From NCBI GenBank assembly GCA_025963715.1, contig JAOQAG010000051.1, positions 62,001-126,000 on the forward strand: DNA of 64,000 nucleotides, in the 5' to 3' direction. This stretch comes from Bacteroidota bacterium (GTDB taxonomy: Bacteria; Bacteroidota; Bacteroidia; 2-12-FULL-35-15). Below, in pieces: positions 27,938-37,325 of this stretch (positions within the stretch are counted from its first letter, which is position 1; every line of letters begins with the position of its first letter). The notes under the pieces were generated by a model, which was given only the letters and a program-made list of their open reading frames with translations, did no database searches and was not told the DNA's origin. Both the position numbers and the translations under genes were made by a program.

Positions 27938-28783
27938 ATGACCCGCGTAGAATTATTCGAAAATATAAAAAAGAAAAAAAGTTTTTTGTGCATCGGTTTG
28001 GATACCGATCTCACAAAGATCCCTGCGCACTTATTGCTGGAGGAAGATCCTGCATTTGAATTTAATAAACAGATCATTGATGCGACGCACGATCTGTGTG
28101 TTTCCTACAAACCCAACATGGCGTTTTATGAAACAGAGGGCGTAAAAGGCTGGATCAGCCTGGAAAAAACAATCAATTACATCAACGAAAAATACCCGGA
28201 TCAATTTACAATTGCTGATGCAAAACGCGGTGATATTGGCAATACATCCAGCATGTATGCAAAAGCATTTTTGGAAAAAATGAATTTTGATTCGATCACC
28301 GTTGCGCCGTATATGGGTGAAGACAGTGTAATGCCTTTCCTGGAATATCCCAATAAATGGGTAATTCTGCTGGCGCTGACTTCTAACAAAGGTGCATTTG
28401 ATTTTCAAACAACACTGAATGGCAACAATGAAGCATTGTACAAGCAAGTGCTGGAAACGTCAAAAAAATGGGGCAATGCAGACAACCTGATGTATGTGGT
28501 GGGTGCTACAAAAGCGGAAATGCTAACAGAGATCCGCAGCATTGTGCCGGATAATTTTTTGCTGGTGCCGGGTGTTGGCGCTCAGGGCGGGAGTTTGAAT
28601 GAGGTGGCAAAATACGGGATGAATGATCAATGCGGGTTGCTGGTTAATTCATCAAGAGGAATAATTTACGCTGGCAACGGAAAAGATTTTGCGTTGAAAG
28701 CGCGTGCAGAAGCATTGATATTGCAGCAGGAAATGCAATTGTTACTATTGGATGCAAAATTAACAAAGTTGTTTGGGGAATAA
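27938..28783 (+). CDS. pyrF: Orotidine 5'-phosphate decarboxylase, type 2
   Basis: The 281-residue enzyme decarboxylates OMP to UMP, the last step of de novo UMP synthesis. It has the active-site stretch [20 protein letters not shown] with the catalytic Lys in DAKRGD, and [16 protein letters not shown] at the start. [20 protein letters not shown] is the phosphate-binding loop. Type 2 enzymes of this length are normal in Bacteroidota and mycobacteria. The TPR membrane protein gene 36 nt downstream probably shares the transcript. Confidence 0.95.
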   Translation: MTRVELFENIKKKKSFLCIGLDTDLTKIPAHLLLEEDPAFEFNKQIIDATHDLCVSYKPNMAFYETEGVKGWISLEKTINYINEKYPDQFTIADAKRGDIGNTSSMYAKAFLEKMNFDSITVAPYMGEDSVMPFLEYPNKWVILLALTSNKGAFDFQTTLNGNNEALYKQVLETSKKWGNADNLMYVVGATKAEMLTEIRSIVPDNFLLVPGVGAQGGSLNEVAKYGMNDQCGLLVNSSRGIIYAGNGKDFALKARAEALILQQEMQLLLLDAKLTKLFGE

Positions 28784-28819
28784 AAAAGAGATTTTAACAA
28801 TTCAATAAATAATAAGATT

Positions 28820-29476
28820 ATGAAAGTTTTACGTTTTTACATTTTATACCGCTTACCGATCATTGCGATATTAATTGCAATTGGGCTTTGGTCGCAATTA
28901 ACACATTGGGATACGGCTACAGTTTGGATCTGTTACATCCTTGCGGGAATTTCCCTGTTGCTTTATTTTATGATGGGAACCATGCGCATTGTACAGGAAG
29001 CAATTACTGACGGCGACCCGGAGCTGGCAATGAAATACATTAAGCAAATTAAATTCCCGCGTTTGTTGTTCAAACCGATCCGCTCGGCTTATTACATGAT
29101 CCAGAGTAATTTATTTTTAGCAATAGATGATTTGGGTGCAGCAGAAAACAACATCCGCAAAAGCCTGAAAACAAAATCAAAAATTGTGGGCGATGTGGAA
29201 GGAACAAATCTAATGCAGCTGGCATTCATTCAATTAAAAAAAGGCGAAACCAAAGAAGCGCGTGCCAATCTGCAGGCAGCTATCAAAGCGGGAATTCCTG
29301 ATAAAGAAAGCTTGGCCGCATGTTATTTGCAATTATCCTCTATCGAAATTCAGCGCAAGCAAAATAAGGTGGGTAAAGAATATTTCAGAAAAGCAAAAGC
29401 ATTAAAACCAAAATCGGAAGAGCTGGTAAAACAGATCCAGCAAATGGATAAGCACATTTCACGCTTACCGGGGTAA
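28820..29476 (+). CDS. Membrane protein with TPR-like repeats, unknown function
   Basis: The 218-residue protein has two N-terminal membrane segments (about 11-25 and 37-54). It then has helix-turn-helix pairs of TPR type in a cytoplasmic or periplasmic domain (LAIDDLGAAENNIRKSLKTK, GETKEARANLQAAIKAGIPD, NKVGKEYFRKAKALKPKSEE). No catalytic motif. It follows pyrF by 36 nt on the same strand. Likely a protein-protein interaction scaffold at the inner membrane; I do not recognise a named family. Confidence 0.75.
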   Translation: MKVLRFYILYRLPIIAILIAIGLWSQLTHWDTATVWICYILAGISLLLYFMMGTMRIVQEAITDGDPELAMKYIKQIKFPRLLFKPIRSAYYMIQSNLFLAIDDLGAAENNIRKSLKTKSKIVGDVEGTNLMQLAFIQLKKGETKEARANLQAAIKAGIPDKESLAACYLQLSSIEIQRKQNKVGKEYFRKAKALKPKSEELVKQIQQMDKHISRLPG

Positions 29477-29887
29477 GGAGTTTAAAGTTTGGAAGTTTAA
29501 AGTTCAAAGTTTGTTGTGTGCGGATGCTGTGTTTATTAAATCTGAAAACGATTTCCCTTTATATTGTCATCCCCGGCCTGATCCGGGATCTGTTAATTAG
29601 AACTAAATTTAGCCGCGATCATGATCGCGGCTTTTTTATTTGTGAAAATTATTCATTAACTCTACTTATAATTGAAATTGTTGTCCTGTGGCTGATCCTT
29701 GATCTCATGATCTTATCAGAATTTCATTTCACAAATTGTCCGCTTTAGTCCATGTTTAACATCTGCAATTGTTAAATTTTGGTAATTCCCATCATGTAGC
29801 CAATCTGATGCTTCAAAAGCCGTTACTTTTGAAGAAGTAAATGTTATATCCGCTTAAACTTTAGCGTGATTTATAAGTCTGATAAAA
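29477..29887. repeat. Repeat-rich gap with 7-mer array and partial GTCATCCC element
   Basis: No real gene; an open frame at 29518-29748 arises only from the repeats. 29479-29519 holds GTTTAAA/GTTYAAA 7-mers with TTTGTTGTGTG. 29566-29592 is a GTCATCCCCGGCCTGATCCGGG fragment. Both match repeats elsewhere in the window. Confidence 0.65.
29611..29638 (+). terminator. Palindromic terminator
   Basis: The perfect 22-bp palindrome AGCCGCGATCATGATCGCGGCT (29611-29632) is followed by TTTTTTA. Confidence 0.85.
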
Positions 29888-30799
29888 ATGATAAAAATTA
29901 CCTTCCCGAAAATCCTTACAGCGCTGCTTGTGCTTACGCTGATCTCCTGTACCAAATACATTTATGTTTCCCGTAATCCGTTTCAGAGCGCGCCGGTTGT
30001 GGCCGATGGAAATGCTAATGAATGGAGCGTTCCCTTGAAATATTACGATGAAAAAAGCAAATTGCAATATTCTGTAACGAACGATAATGAAAATTTATAC
30101 ATCTGTATCAAAGCTACGGAAGATGAAACGCAATCAAAGATCTTCCGTTCCGGTTTGCAGATCTGGATCGATACAACTGCGAATAACGAGCACCAGGTAG
30201 GAATTAATTTTCCATTATCATCTGACCTGAGAAGAGGTGACCAAACACCGGAAATGCACAAAACAAAAATGCAAAGTGGTGGCGATGGAAATGCTTCTGA
30301 AAAGAAAAAATTCTTCAATAATTTTATCCAAATGGATCTGTCGGGATTTAAATTACCAGTAACAAACGGGATGACCTCGGTTCAGAATCCGTATGGAATT
30401 GCGGCGAGTGTGAACAAGGACAGCATTGGGATTTTGACCTACGAAGCGGTGATCCCTTTTCGCACATTTTATAAAAATTCGTTAACCACAGCCGACAGTT
30501 TAAGATTAATTGGGATTTCGATTGTATTAAAAGCGGTGCCAAGCGGAGAAGCTGAAGGACACAGCGGTGGTGGGAGAATGGCCGGTGGCGGCGGCGGTGG
30601 TGGCATGGGTGGAGGAGGAATGGGCGGTGCTGGCGGTATGCGTGGCGGCGGAGGTGGTGGTGGAATGCGTGGTGGTGGAGGTGGCGGCGGACACAGTCAC
30701 GGTGGTGGCGGTGGAGGCGGTTCAACCGGCGGATCATCTGACTATATGAATCAAACAAATGTGATCAAAAAAATATTTCAGCTGGCGATTAGGAAATAA
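29888..30799 (+). CDS. Lipoprotein with DOMON/CBM9-like domain and Gly/His-rich tail
   Basis: The 303-residue protein has a lipoprotein signal (LLVLTLISC, Cys21). Residues ~35-215 look like a carbohydrate-binding-9/DOMON-type beta fold: VVADGNANEWSVPLKYYDE, YSVTNDNENLYICIKATEDE, LQIWIDTTANNEHQVGINFP. The last ~75 residues are almost only Gly with Met, Arg and one HSH cluster, made by GGT/GGC codon runs. The short non-Gly end is TNVIKKIFQLAIRK. DOMON-like domains bind sugar or heme. The Gly-rich tail probably changes length by slippage. Confidence 0.75.
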   Translation: MIKITFPKILTALLVLTLISCTKYIYVSRNPFQSAPVVADGNANEWSVPLKYYDEKSKLQYSVTNDNENLYICIKATEDETQSKIFRSGLQIWIDTTANNEHQVGINFPLSSDLRRGDQTPEMHKTKMQSGGDGNASEKKKFFNNFIQMDLSGFKLPVTNGMTSVQNPYGIAASVNKDSIGILTYEAVIPFRTFYKNSLTTADSLRLIGISIVLKAVPSGEAEGHSGGGRMAGGGGGGGMGGGGMGGAGGMRGGGGGGGMRGGGGGGGHSHGGGGGGGSTGGSSDYMNQTNVIKKIFQLAIRK

Positions 30800-31188
30800 G
30801 TTCAAAGTTCAAAGTTTAAAGTTGGAAAGTTTAAAGTTTTGCTATGCGCAGATGCTGTGTTTTTTTAAATCGAAATAAAAATTAATTCGTGTGAGCAAAG
30901 ATTATTAGATCTGTAGATAATTTATTTTTCTTTACACCTTCGTGTCTTCGTGGTAAAAAAAACCGCTTCGAAGGAGCCAAGCTCACAGCAAAACTCTTTT
31001 TCTTCTTTTCTTTCTTAGTGCTTTCTCAGTGCCTGAGTGGTAAATCCGCTCCGCAGGAGCCACACAGCAAACTTTGAACTTTGAACTTTGAACTTTCCAA
31101 CTTTAAACTTTAAATTAAATCCGAATCCTAAATTCCTGCAAATTTTATTCACCTTCCGTAATGCTGCAATCACTACTTTGCGCGCTAT
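30800..31188. repeat. Composite intergenic repeat, second full copy
   Basis: No gene. 30801-30838 is a GTTYAAA 7-mer array followed by TTTGCTATGCG. CTTCGTGT/CTTCGTGG 8-mers ending in TAAAA lie at about 30938-30960. TTTCTTAG/TGCTTTCT/CAGTGCCT/GAGTGG ending in TAAA lie at 31010-31044. CACACAG plus the inverted 7-mer array (ACTTTGAAC units) follow at 31060-31117. The order is the same as 8017-8348, with different octamers. Confidence 0.7.
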
Positions 31189-32463
31189 ATGACGGAAGAA
31201 TTTTTGCATCACATCTGGAAATTCAAATTGTTTGATCAGTTAGAATTAGTAAGCACCCAAAACGAACGGATAGAAATAGTAAAAGCGGGCGCGCATAATT
31301 TTGATGCAGGCCCCGATTTTTTTAATGCAAAAGTGCGGGTTGGAAATACGCTCTGGGCTGGCAATGTGGAGGTGCACATCAACGCAAGTGACTGGAAAAA
31401 GCACCAGCATCAAAAAGACAAAGCTTACGATAATATTATTTTGCATGTGGTATTTCATGCAGATGAGATCCTCTACCGGAAATCCGGCGAACAAATTCCC
31501 ACCATCGAGATCAAAGAACGGATCAGCACTTCGCTGCACAAAAGCTATCTTGATTTTAAATCAAATAACGATTGGATCCCTTGTGAAAAACAGATTGCAA
31601 ATGTTCCATCGATCATTATTAACAGCACCATGGATAAGCTGGTGCTGGAGCGTTTGGAGCGGAAATCAAAAGAGATCATCAATAGTTTAGCGCTGAACAA
31701 TAATAACTGGGAAGAAACATTTTACCAGTTTTTAGCGCGTAATTTCGGTTTTAAAACCAATGCCGAACCGTTTGAATTGCTGGCAAAATCGTTGCCTGCA
31801 ATTGTACTGGCAAAACACAAAAGCAGTTTAATGCAGATTGAAGCAATGCTGTTTGGCCAGGCCGGAATGCTGGACAAACATTTTGAAGATAAATATGCAT
31901 TGACATTGCAAAATGAATACGTTTTTTTACGCCAGAAATTTAAATTGCATTCCATCGATACACATTTATGGAAATTTTTACGTTTGCGGCCGGTTAATTT
32001 TCCAAGCATCCGCATTGCACAATTCGCCAGCTTGATCTTTCATTCATCCCATCTTTTTTCTAAAGTGATTGAAACGGCAGCGCCGGAAGAATTAAAAAAA
32101 ATGTTTGACATTTCTGTTTCCGATTATTGGAACACACATTATGTATTTGATAAAGCATCGGCGAGGAAAACGAAAAACCTGGGCGATGAAGCGATAAAAA
32201 CGATCATCGTGAATACCGTGGTTCCGTTTTTATTTGTATACGGCAAACAAAAAGTGGAGGAAAAATACGTGGTTCGCGCTATACAGCTGCTGGAATTTGT
32301 GGATGGAGAAGAAAACGCGGTGATCCGGCAATGGAAAAAATTAAAGCTGCCTGTGGAAAATGCATCCTGCACACAGGCATTGCTGCAGTTGAAAAACGAA
32401 TACTGCAATCAAAAAAAATGTTTAAGCTGCACGATTGGCAATTATTTACTTAAAAATTCATAA
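31189..32463 (+). CDS. DUF2851 family protein
   Basis: The 424-residue protein matches the DUF2851 pattern found almost only in Bacteroidota: MTEEFLHHIWKFKLFDQLEL, AGAHNFDAGPDFFNAKVRVG, GNVEVHINASDWKKHQHQKD, and the FLARNFGFKTNAEPFELLA block. It ends with a Cys cluster (ALLQLKNEYCNQKKCLSCTI). There is no signal peptide, so it is cytoplasmic. Function is not known to me; a nucleic-acid or metal role is suggested by the Cys cluster only. Confidence 0.88.
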   Translation: MTEEFLHHIWKFKLFDQLELVSTQNERIEIVKAGAHNFDAGPDFFNAKVRVGNTLWAGNVEVHINASDWKKHQHQKDKAYDNIILHVVFHADEILYRKSGEQIPTIEIKERISTSLHKSYLDFKSNNDWIPCEKQIANVPSIIINSTMDKLVLERLERKSKEIINSLALNNNNWEETFYQFLARNFGFKTNAEPFELLAKSLPAIVLAKHKSSLMQIEAMLFGQAGMLDKHFEDKYALTLQNEYVFLRQKFKLHSIDTHLWKFLRLRPVNFPSIRIAQFASLIFHSSHLFSKVIETAAPEELKKMFDISVSDYWNTHYVFDKASARKTKNLGDEAIKTIIVNTVVPFLFVYGKQKVEEKYVVRAIQLLEFVDGEENAVIRQWKKLKLPVENASCTQALLQLKNEYCNQKKCLSCTIGNYLLKNS

Positions 32464-32494
32464 CTTAGTACTGGAAAAAATAATCCGGCTACTC

Positions 32495-32725
32495 ATGATA
32501 AAACATATTCAAAATTGGTTTGAAGCACGCGCATTTGGTGTGTGCGACTGGTGGGGAAAAAAATTAGGGATCAATACAACCAAGATCAGGATGTATTTTA
32601 TTTACCTGTCTTTTTTTACAGTCGGTTCCCCGATCATCATGTATTTTATCATGGCGTTCATACTGGAGAACAAGGCATTTTTCAAACCTTTCAAAAGCAA
32701 GCGCAGAAGCGTTTGGGACCTGTAA
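32495..32725 (+). CDS. PspC-domain membrane protein
   Basis: I start at ATG 32495; the open frame further upstream overlaps DUF2851. The 76-residue protein has an N-terminal amphipathic part (WFEARAFGVCDWWGKKLGIN) and one long membrane segment (MYFIYLSFFTVGSPIIMYFIMAFIL). This is the plan of PspC-like proteins linked to membrane-stress responses. The gene lies 31 nt after DUF2851 and 36 nt before the channel gene, so the three probably form one operon. Confidence 0.8.
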   Translation: MIKHIQNWFEARAFGVCDWWGKKLGINTTKIRMYFIYLSFFTVGSPIIMYFIMAFILENKAFFKPFKSKRRSVWDL

Positions 32726-32761
32726 AAAGCAATTCATTTAATCGTGTAATCCGTAAACACT

Positions 32762-33772
32762 TTGTTTGGCTTCCGGCATTTTTCTAAATTTTATATTTCC
32801 ATTGCATTCCTGCTGCTGATCGTTTGCATCGGCATTGGCGGCTATATTATTATTGAAGGATATAATTTCCTGGATGCATTTTACATGACCATCATTACCG
32901 TGGCAACGGTCGGTTTTGAAGAAGTAAAACCACTGAGCGATCCGGGTAAAGTATTCACTGCCTTTTTAATTATCACAAGTTTTGGTACATTTGCTTATGC
33001 GGTTACATCCATTTCGAAATATGTAATTGACGGCGAGTTTAATCAGTATTTTAAAAACCTAAAATTGAGCGCAGCAATTGAAAAATTAGAAGATCATGTG
33101 ATCATTTGCGGTTTTGGCCGTAATGGCAAACAGGCGGCACATGTGTTAAAAAAACACGACAAGCGTTTTGTGGTGATCGAACAGAAAAAAGAAATTATTG
33201 CTACCATCACACATAAATATTCCGACTTGATTTTGGAAGGCGATGCCACACAGGATGAAGTGCTGGAAAGAGCCGGGATCAGGAAAGCAAAAGCACTGAT
33301 CACCACATTGCCGATCGATGCCGACAATTTATTTATTGTACTTTCTGCACGTACGCTGAACCCTAAATTAACGATCATCAGCCGCGCTTCCGAAGATAAT
33401 TCCGATAAAAAAATAAAACTGGCGGGTGCGGATAATGTGATCATGCCGGATAAGATCGGCGGCGCTCACATGGCGTCGCTGGTGATGAAACCGGATGTAA
33501 TGGAATTTGTTGATTTTATTACCGGGCAGGGTGGCGATAATATTCGTTTGGAGGAAATCACATTTGAGAATCTTACACAGGAATTTCAAAATAAAAGCAT
33601 TCGCGAACTGGAGATCCGTAACCGTTCAGGCGCTAACATCATCGGGTTTAAAACCGCTCAGGGCGAGTTCATCATCAACCCGAGTGCGGATACGAAAATT
33701 ATTCCGGATGCAAAATTATTTGTATTGGGGACCTCGGAGCAGATCAATAAATTAAAAGAATTATTTGTTTAA
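32762..33772 (+). CDS. Potassium channel with TrkA-N (RCK) domain
   Basis: Only a TTG at 32762 fits the start: the frame is closed at 32747-32749. The 336-residue protein has two membrane helices around a pore loop with the filter TVATVGFEE; this TVGF replaces the standard TVGYG, as in many prokaryotic channels. A Rossmann TrkA-N domain follows (VIICGFGRNGKQAAHVLKKH), and a TrkA-C domain occupies about 250-336 (EITFENLTQEFQNKSIRELE). It regulates K+ flow over the inner membrane in response to NAD(H) or other ligands. Confidence 0.92.
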   Translation: MFGFRHFSKFYISIAFLLLIVCIGIGGYIIIEGYNFLDAFYMTIITVATVGFEEVKPLSDPGKVFTAFLIITSFGTFAYAVTSISKYVIDGEFNQYFKNLKLSAAIEKLEDHVIICGFGRNGKQAAHVLKKHDKRFVVIEQKKEIIATITHKYSDLILEGDATQDEVLERAGIRKAKALITTLPIDADNLFIVLSARTLNPKLTIISRASEDNSDKKIKLAGADNVIMPDKIGGAHMASLVMKPDVMEFVDFITGQGGDNIRLEEITFENLTQEFQNKSIRELEIRNRSGANIIGFKTAQGEFIINPSADTKIIPDAKLFVLGTSEQINKLKELFV

Positions 33773-33790
33773 AAACATTTTATCATTCGA

Positions 33791-34708
33791 ATGAAAAAAA
33801 TATTAATTACCGGCAGCAACGGATTATTGGGACAGAAATTGGTGTATGCCTTGTTGAAAAGAAAAGATGTGCAGGTAATTGCTACGTCGGTTGGCGCCAA
33901 CCGTTTGGTAAACCAGGAAGGATATATTTATGAATCGCTGGACATTACAAAAAAAGCAGAAGTAGAAACGGTGTATAAAAAATATGCACCGGATGTGATC
34001 ATCAACACTGCGGCGATGACCAATGTAGATGCCTGCGAAACCAAACGTGATGAGTGCTGGGCGCTGAATGTAACGGCGGTTCAGAATATTGTAGATGCGA
34101 TCGGGCAAAACGCAACCCAGCTGATCCATTTGAGCACGGATTTTATTTTCGACGGTTTAAAAGGATCGCAATATGTGGAAACGGATGTTCCGAATCCGCA
34201 AAGTTATTATGCGCTTTCAAAATATGAATCGGAAAAAATTCTGGAAAAAAGTACGATCAAATGGGCGATCGCCCGAACGATTATTGTGTACGGAATTGTA
34301 GATAACATGAGCCGTTCCAACATTGTGTTGTGGGCGAAGGATGCGTTAACAAAAGGACAAAACATCAATGTAGTGGACGATCAGTTCCGCTCACCAACGC
34401 TGGCAGAAGACCTTGCAGATGGTTGCATTCTGATTGCTGATAAAGGCGCTACCGGAATTTATAATTTATCCGGCCCCGAAACGGTAAGCATTTTAGAGCT
34501 GGTTTATAAGATCGCCGATTTCTGGGAATTGGATAGATCATTAGTAACGCCATCCAAATCAACCACGCTGAATCAAGCGGCAAAACGCCCGCCGTACACG
34601 GGTTTTATAATTGATAAAGCAAAAAAAGAATTGGGATATAACCCGAAAACAATTTCGGAAGGATTGAAAATACTGGATGAACAATTAAAAAAAACGGATA
34701 CTAAATAA
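33791..34708 (+). CDS. NAD(P)-dependent sugar-nucleotide reductase-like SDR protein (RfbD family)
   Basis: The 305-residue Rossmann protein has the nucleotide-binding GSNGLLGQKLVYAL at the start, DVIINTAAMTNVDACE, THLSTDFIFDG-like (LIHLSTDFIFDGLKG) and the YALSKYESEKI active-site YxxxK. The C-terminal part (PSKSTTLNQAAKRPPYTGFI) resembles dTDP-4-dehydrorhamnose reductase, which makes dTDP-rhamnose. No other rhamnose gene is near, so the substrate is uncertain. It lies 18 nt after the K+ channel gene. Confidence 0.83.
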   Translation: MKKILITGSNGLLGQKLVYALLKRKDVQVIATSVGANRLVNQEGYIYESLDITKKAEVETVYKKYAPDVIINTAAMTNVDACETKRDECWALNVTAVQNIVDAIGQNATQLIHLSTDFIFDGLKGSQYVETDVPNPQSYYALSKYESEKILEKSTIKWAIARTIIVYGIVDNMSRSNIVLWAKDALTKGQNINVVDDQFRSPTLAEDLADGCILIADKGATGIYNLSGPETVSILELVYKIADFWELDRSLVTPSKSTTLNQAAKRPPYTGFIIDKAKKELGYNPKTISEGLKILDEQLKKTDTK

Positions 34709-34716
34709 ACACCGAC

Positions 34717-34917
34717 ATGAAAAAATTGATCTTTATTTTTGCCGCTGCGCTCGTTACAGCATCTTTTGTTTCCTGTTCAAAAGGGTATGATTGTAAATGC
34801 ACGGATTCAACCGGTTATGTATGGTCGGAATCAACGATCCATGGTACCAAGAAAAAAGCAACGGATGAATGTACAGCCAATAGTACTGGTGCTACGATCA
34901 CGTGCACGATCCAGTAA
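34717..34917 (+). CDS. Small Cys-rich lipoprotein
   Basis: The 66-residue protein has a lipoprotein signal (ALVTASFVSC, Cys20). The short mature part has Cys26, Cys28, Cys52 and Cys63 (YDCKCTDSTG, ATDECTANST, TITCTIQ), so two disulfides are possible. It lies 8 nt after the reductase-like gene, probably in one transcript. Function unknown. Confidence 0.75.
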   Translation: MKKLIFIFAAALVTASFVSCSKGYDCKCTDSTGYVWSESTIHGTKKKATDECTANSTGATITCTIQ

Positions 34918-34925
34918 TTATATTT

Positions 34926-35150
34926 GATGTTGTTGTCGGAAAATATTGTTTTTCATAATATTCACATACAACACTGTCATCCCGGGTCAGGCCCGGGATG
35001 ACAGATCAGAAAAGTATTTCTGTTTCCATTAGCAACATTATTCTACAACTTGACTCATTAAATACCATAAACATTTATGAGATCCCGCAACATTGCGGGA
35101 TGACAGTATCATTCGAGAATATGAAAAAAATAACATTTTCTTACAACAAC
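34926..35150. mobile_element. MITE-like element, copy 2, with a second partial copy attached
   Basis: 34926-35055 matches copy 1 and copy 3 in both halves around CTGTCATCCCGGGTCAGG/CCCGGGATGACAG; the left end has decayed and the right end reads CTACAACTTGAC. A second, partial unit with ATCCCGCAACATTGCGGGATGACAG follows at 35081-35150. No 8-bp duplication can be read because the ends are diverged. No gene; it lies between convergent genes. Confidence 0.65.
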
Positions 35151-35153
35151 ACC

Positions 35154-37124
35154 TTAAATCTTTATTCCAATCACCAAAATATCATCCACCTGTTCGCGGT
35201 TGCTTTTCCAGCGCTCAATGGTTTGTTCCACGATCAATTCCTGTTGAGCCATCGATTCCGTATGGATATTCAGTAATAATTTCTTGAAGTTTTTTGTCAT
35301 GAATTTTTTTCCATGCTCGCCGCCAAACTGGTCCACATATCCATCGGAAAACAAATAAACCGAATCACCTTTTGAAAGCATGATTTTTGTTTTTTTGAAG
35401 ATCCGGCTTTCTTCCGTTTGTAATCCGCCGATCGAAAATTTATCCGCTTTGATTTCTTCTACCACATTGTTTTTTATGTACCATAAGGGGCGTTGCGCTC
35501 CGGCAAATTCAATTTCTGTTTCGCTGTTAAATACGATCAGCGCGATGTCCATGCCATCCGCATTTTTTTGATGCTCATCCTGTTTCAATGCTTTTCTTAC
35601 TTCAATGTGCAGGTGATTTAAAATTTCATCCGGCGCGGTCATTCCTTTTTCATTCACCAGCTGATTTAAAATGTTGGTACCGATCATACTCATCAATGCT
35701 CCCGGAACGCCATGCCCGGTACAATCGCAGGCTGCTATCAATCGTTTGCCGCCTTTTTCGGCATACCAGTAAAAATCACCGCTTACAATGTCTTTGGGTT
35801 TGAACAGCACAAATGCATCATCAAATAATTTGTATTGCAGTTCTTTCGGCGGCAGGCTGGCATCCTGGATGCGCTTGGAATAATTGATACTGTCGGTAAT
35901 ATCTTTATTTTTTACTTCAATTTCCTTGTAAGCATGCGACAATGCCTCGTTTGCTTTTTTCTTCTGGATGTTTCCTTTGTACAGTACAAACGCAAAAATG
36001 CCGATCGCAATAGCGAAAATAGCAATGAGGATACAGATAATGCTCAGGTAAATTTTAAAGCTTTTCTCGCGCTCTTTGTCTTTTTCAAGCGAATTGATCG
36101 TCAATTCTTTTTTCTCCGATTCATATTTTGCCGACATTTCATTGACCTGCCTGCTGTTGTTTTCATTGAAAACAGAATCTTTCATCGCGGAAGCAGAATC
36201 AACGTAGAGATACGCATTCTGAAAATCTTTTTTCTTTGCATACGCAATCGCCAGGTTTTGATAAATATCTTTTATCGCATCCTTGAATTTGATTTCCTTC
36301 CCATATATCAATGCTTTATCCAACTTCGCGATTGCAAGCTCATACATTTCTTTTTTTGTATAGAACGAGCCCAGGTTGGAATACGTAATGGCCAGGTGTT
36401 GCTTGTTTCCAAGGATCTCTGCATTTTTTGCAGCCGTCTCGATCGATTCAATCGCCTGGTCAATTTTCCCCTGCTTGTCGTAGATCACGCCCAGGTTCCC
36501 GTAATTGGCGATAAGGCCTTCAATATTTTTTGCATCTTCTTCCACCGCAATCGAGTGTTGAATGTACTCAATTGCTTTTGGATAATTATTCATGTGAGTA
36601 TACACAATCCCCAGATCATTGTAGTTTTGTGCCATCGGCAGCGTATTTTTTAACTCTGTATTGATCGCCAGCGATTTATTGTAATATTCCAGCGTAACCG
36701 GATAATTATTCTGCGTAAAATATACCCAACCAATGTTGCGGTAACAATTGGCAATTGCGGAGCGGTTTCCAAGTGTTTCAAAAATATTCAGCGCTTTAAA
36801 ATAATGATCCGAAGCAGAAGCATAATCGCCTTTGTACCAGTAAAGATCGCCAAGCGTGTTGTGCGCATTGCCCTGCCCGCGTTTAAAATTAATGGATTGC
36901 GCCAGCTGTAGCGATTGGTTTGCAAAATCAAATGCTTTATCCGAATTAAAACCCTGGTATTCGCCGGAAATGCCAAACAATGCAGAAACTTTGGTGGTGT
37001 CTTCTGTGGTTGTTTTCAGAACCGTTTGCAATGAATCGATCGCATGCTGATTTTGTGCATCTGTAAATAAAGCCGATTGCAAAAAGAAAATGAAGAAAAT
37101 AAATGTGTAAAAACGGCTGCTCAT
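35154..37124 (-). CDS. TPR/PP2C-type (SpoIIE) phosphatase, membrane signalling protein
   Basis: The 656-residue protein has a signal peptide, about eight TPR repeats (50-330, e.g. GRRLGNAHNTLGDLYWYKGD-like units) and a membrane helix at about 357-380. A coiled linker follows, then a SpoIIE-type PP2C domain from about 430: DIVSGDFYWYAEKGGKRLIA, AACDCTGHGVPGALMSMIGT, and FSDGYVDQFGGEHGKKFMTK. The Asp residues of VSGDFYW, ACDCTGHG and FSDGYVDQFG are the usual metal ligands. It would dephosphorylate a serine in an anti-sigma or similar regulator in the cytoplasm after sensing through the TPR domain. Confidence 0.9.
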   Translation of the reverse strand: MSSRFYTFIFFIFFLQSALFTDAQNQHAIDSLQTVLKTTTEDTTKVSALFGISGEYQGFNSDKAFDFANQSLQLAQSINFKRGQGNAHNTLGDLYWYKGDYASASDHYFKALNIFETLGNRSAIANCYRNIGWVYFTQNNYPVTLEYYNKSLAINTELKNTLPMAQNYNDLGIVYTHMNNYPKAIEYIQHSIAVEEDAKNIEGLIANYGNLGVIYDKQGKIDQAIESIETAAKNAEILGNKQHLAITYSNLGSFYTKKEMYELAIAKLDKALIYGKEIKFKDAIKDIYQNLAIAYAKKKDFQNAYLYVDSASAMKDSVFNENNSRQVNEMSAKYESEKKELTINSLEKDKEREKSFKIYLSIICILIAIFAIAIGIFAFVLYKGNIQKKKANEALSHAYKEIEVKNKDITDSINYSKRIQDASLPPKELQYKLFDDAFVLFKPKDIVSGDFYWYAEKGGKRLIAACDCTGHGVPGALMSMIGTNILNQLVNEKGMTAPDEILNHLHIEVRKALKQDEHQKNADGMDIALIVFNSETEIEFAGAQRPLWYIKNNVVEEIKADKFSIGGLQTEESRIFKKTKIMLSKGDSVYLFSDGYVDQFGGEHGKKFMTKNFKKLLLNIHTESMAQQELIVEQTIERWKSNREQVDDILVIGIKI

Positions 37125-37325
37125 TTTTTATATCGGAGTATAATTTTCTTTTCTCAAATATAGAACATATTAGGTTTTAAACATCGATTTTTTCCTTTTA
37201 CACACACAGTTGTTATCCAACATTTTTATCACACAGTCTAATATCTGACATCTAATATCTAACATCCGATTTGATTATCAACAAAACTTGTATATATTTG
37301 GAATTCATTCATCAAGAAAAACACT
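37125..37325. repeat. CYAAYAT 7-mer array upstream of the permease genes
   Basis: 37200-37268 holds CACACACAG and CACACAG words with CTAATAT/CTGACAT/CTAATAT/CTAACAT heptamers. The permease promoter begins directly at the end of the array. Confidence 0.6.
37270..37300 (+). promoter_or_regulatory. Consensus promoter of the amino-acid permease gene
   Basis: TTTG (37270-37273), 19 nt, then TATATTTG (37293-37300), which fits TTTG-N19-TAnnTTTG perfectly. The leader to ATG 37326 is about 20 nt. Confidence 0.8.

Noticed and set aside
29518..29748. 76-aa open frame with PGLIRDL
   Set aside because: The frame runs through the 7-mer array, the GTCATCCC fragment and the terminator palindrome. The PGLIRD string is a translation of the repeat itself.
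30348..30758. Minus-strand His/Arg-rich frame
   Set aside because: Antisense of the Gly-rich GGT/GGC runs.
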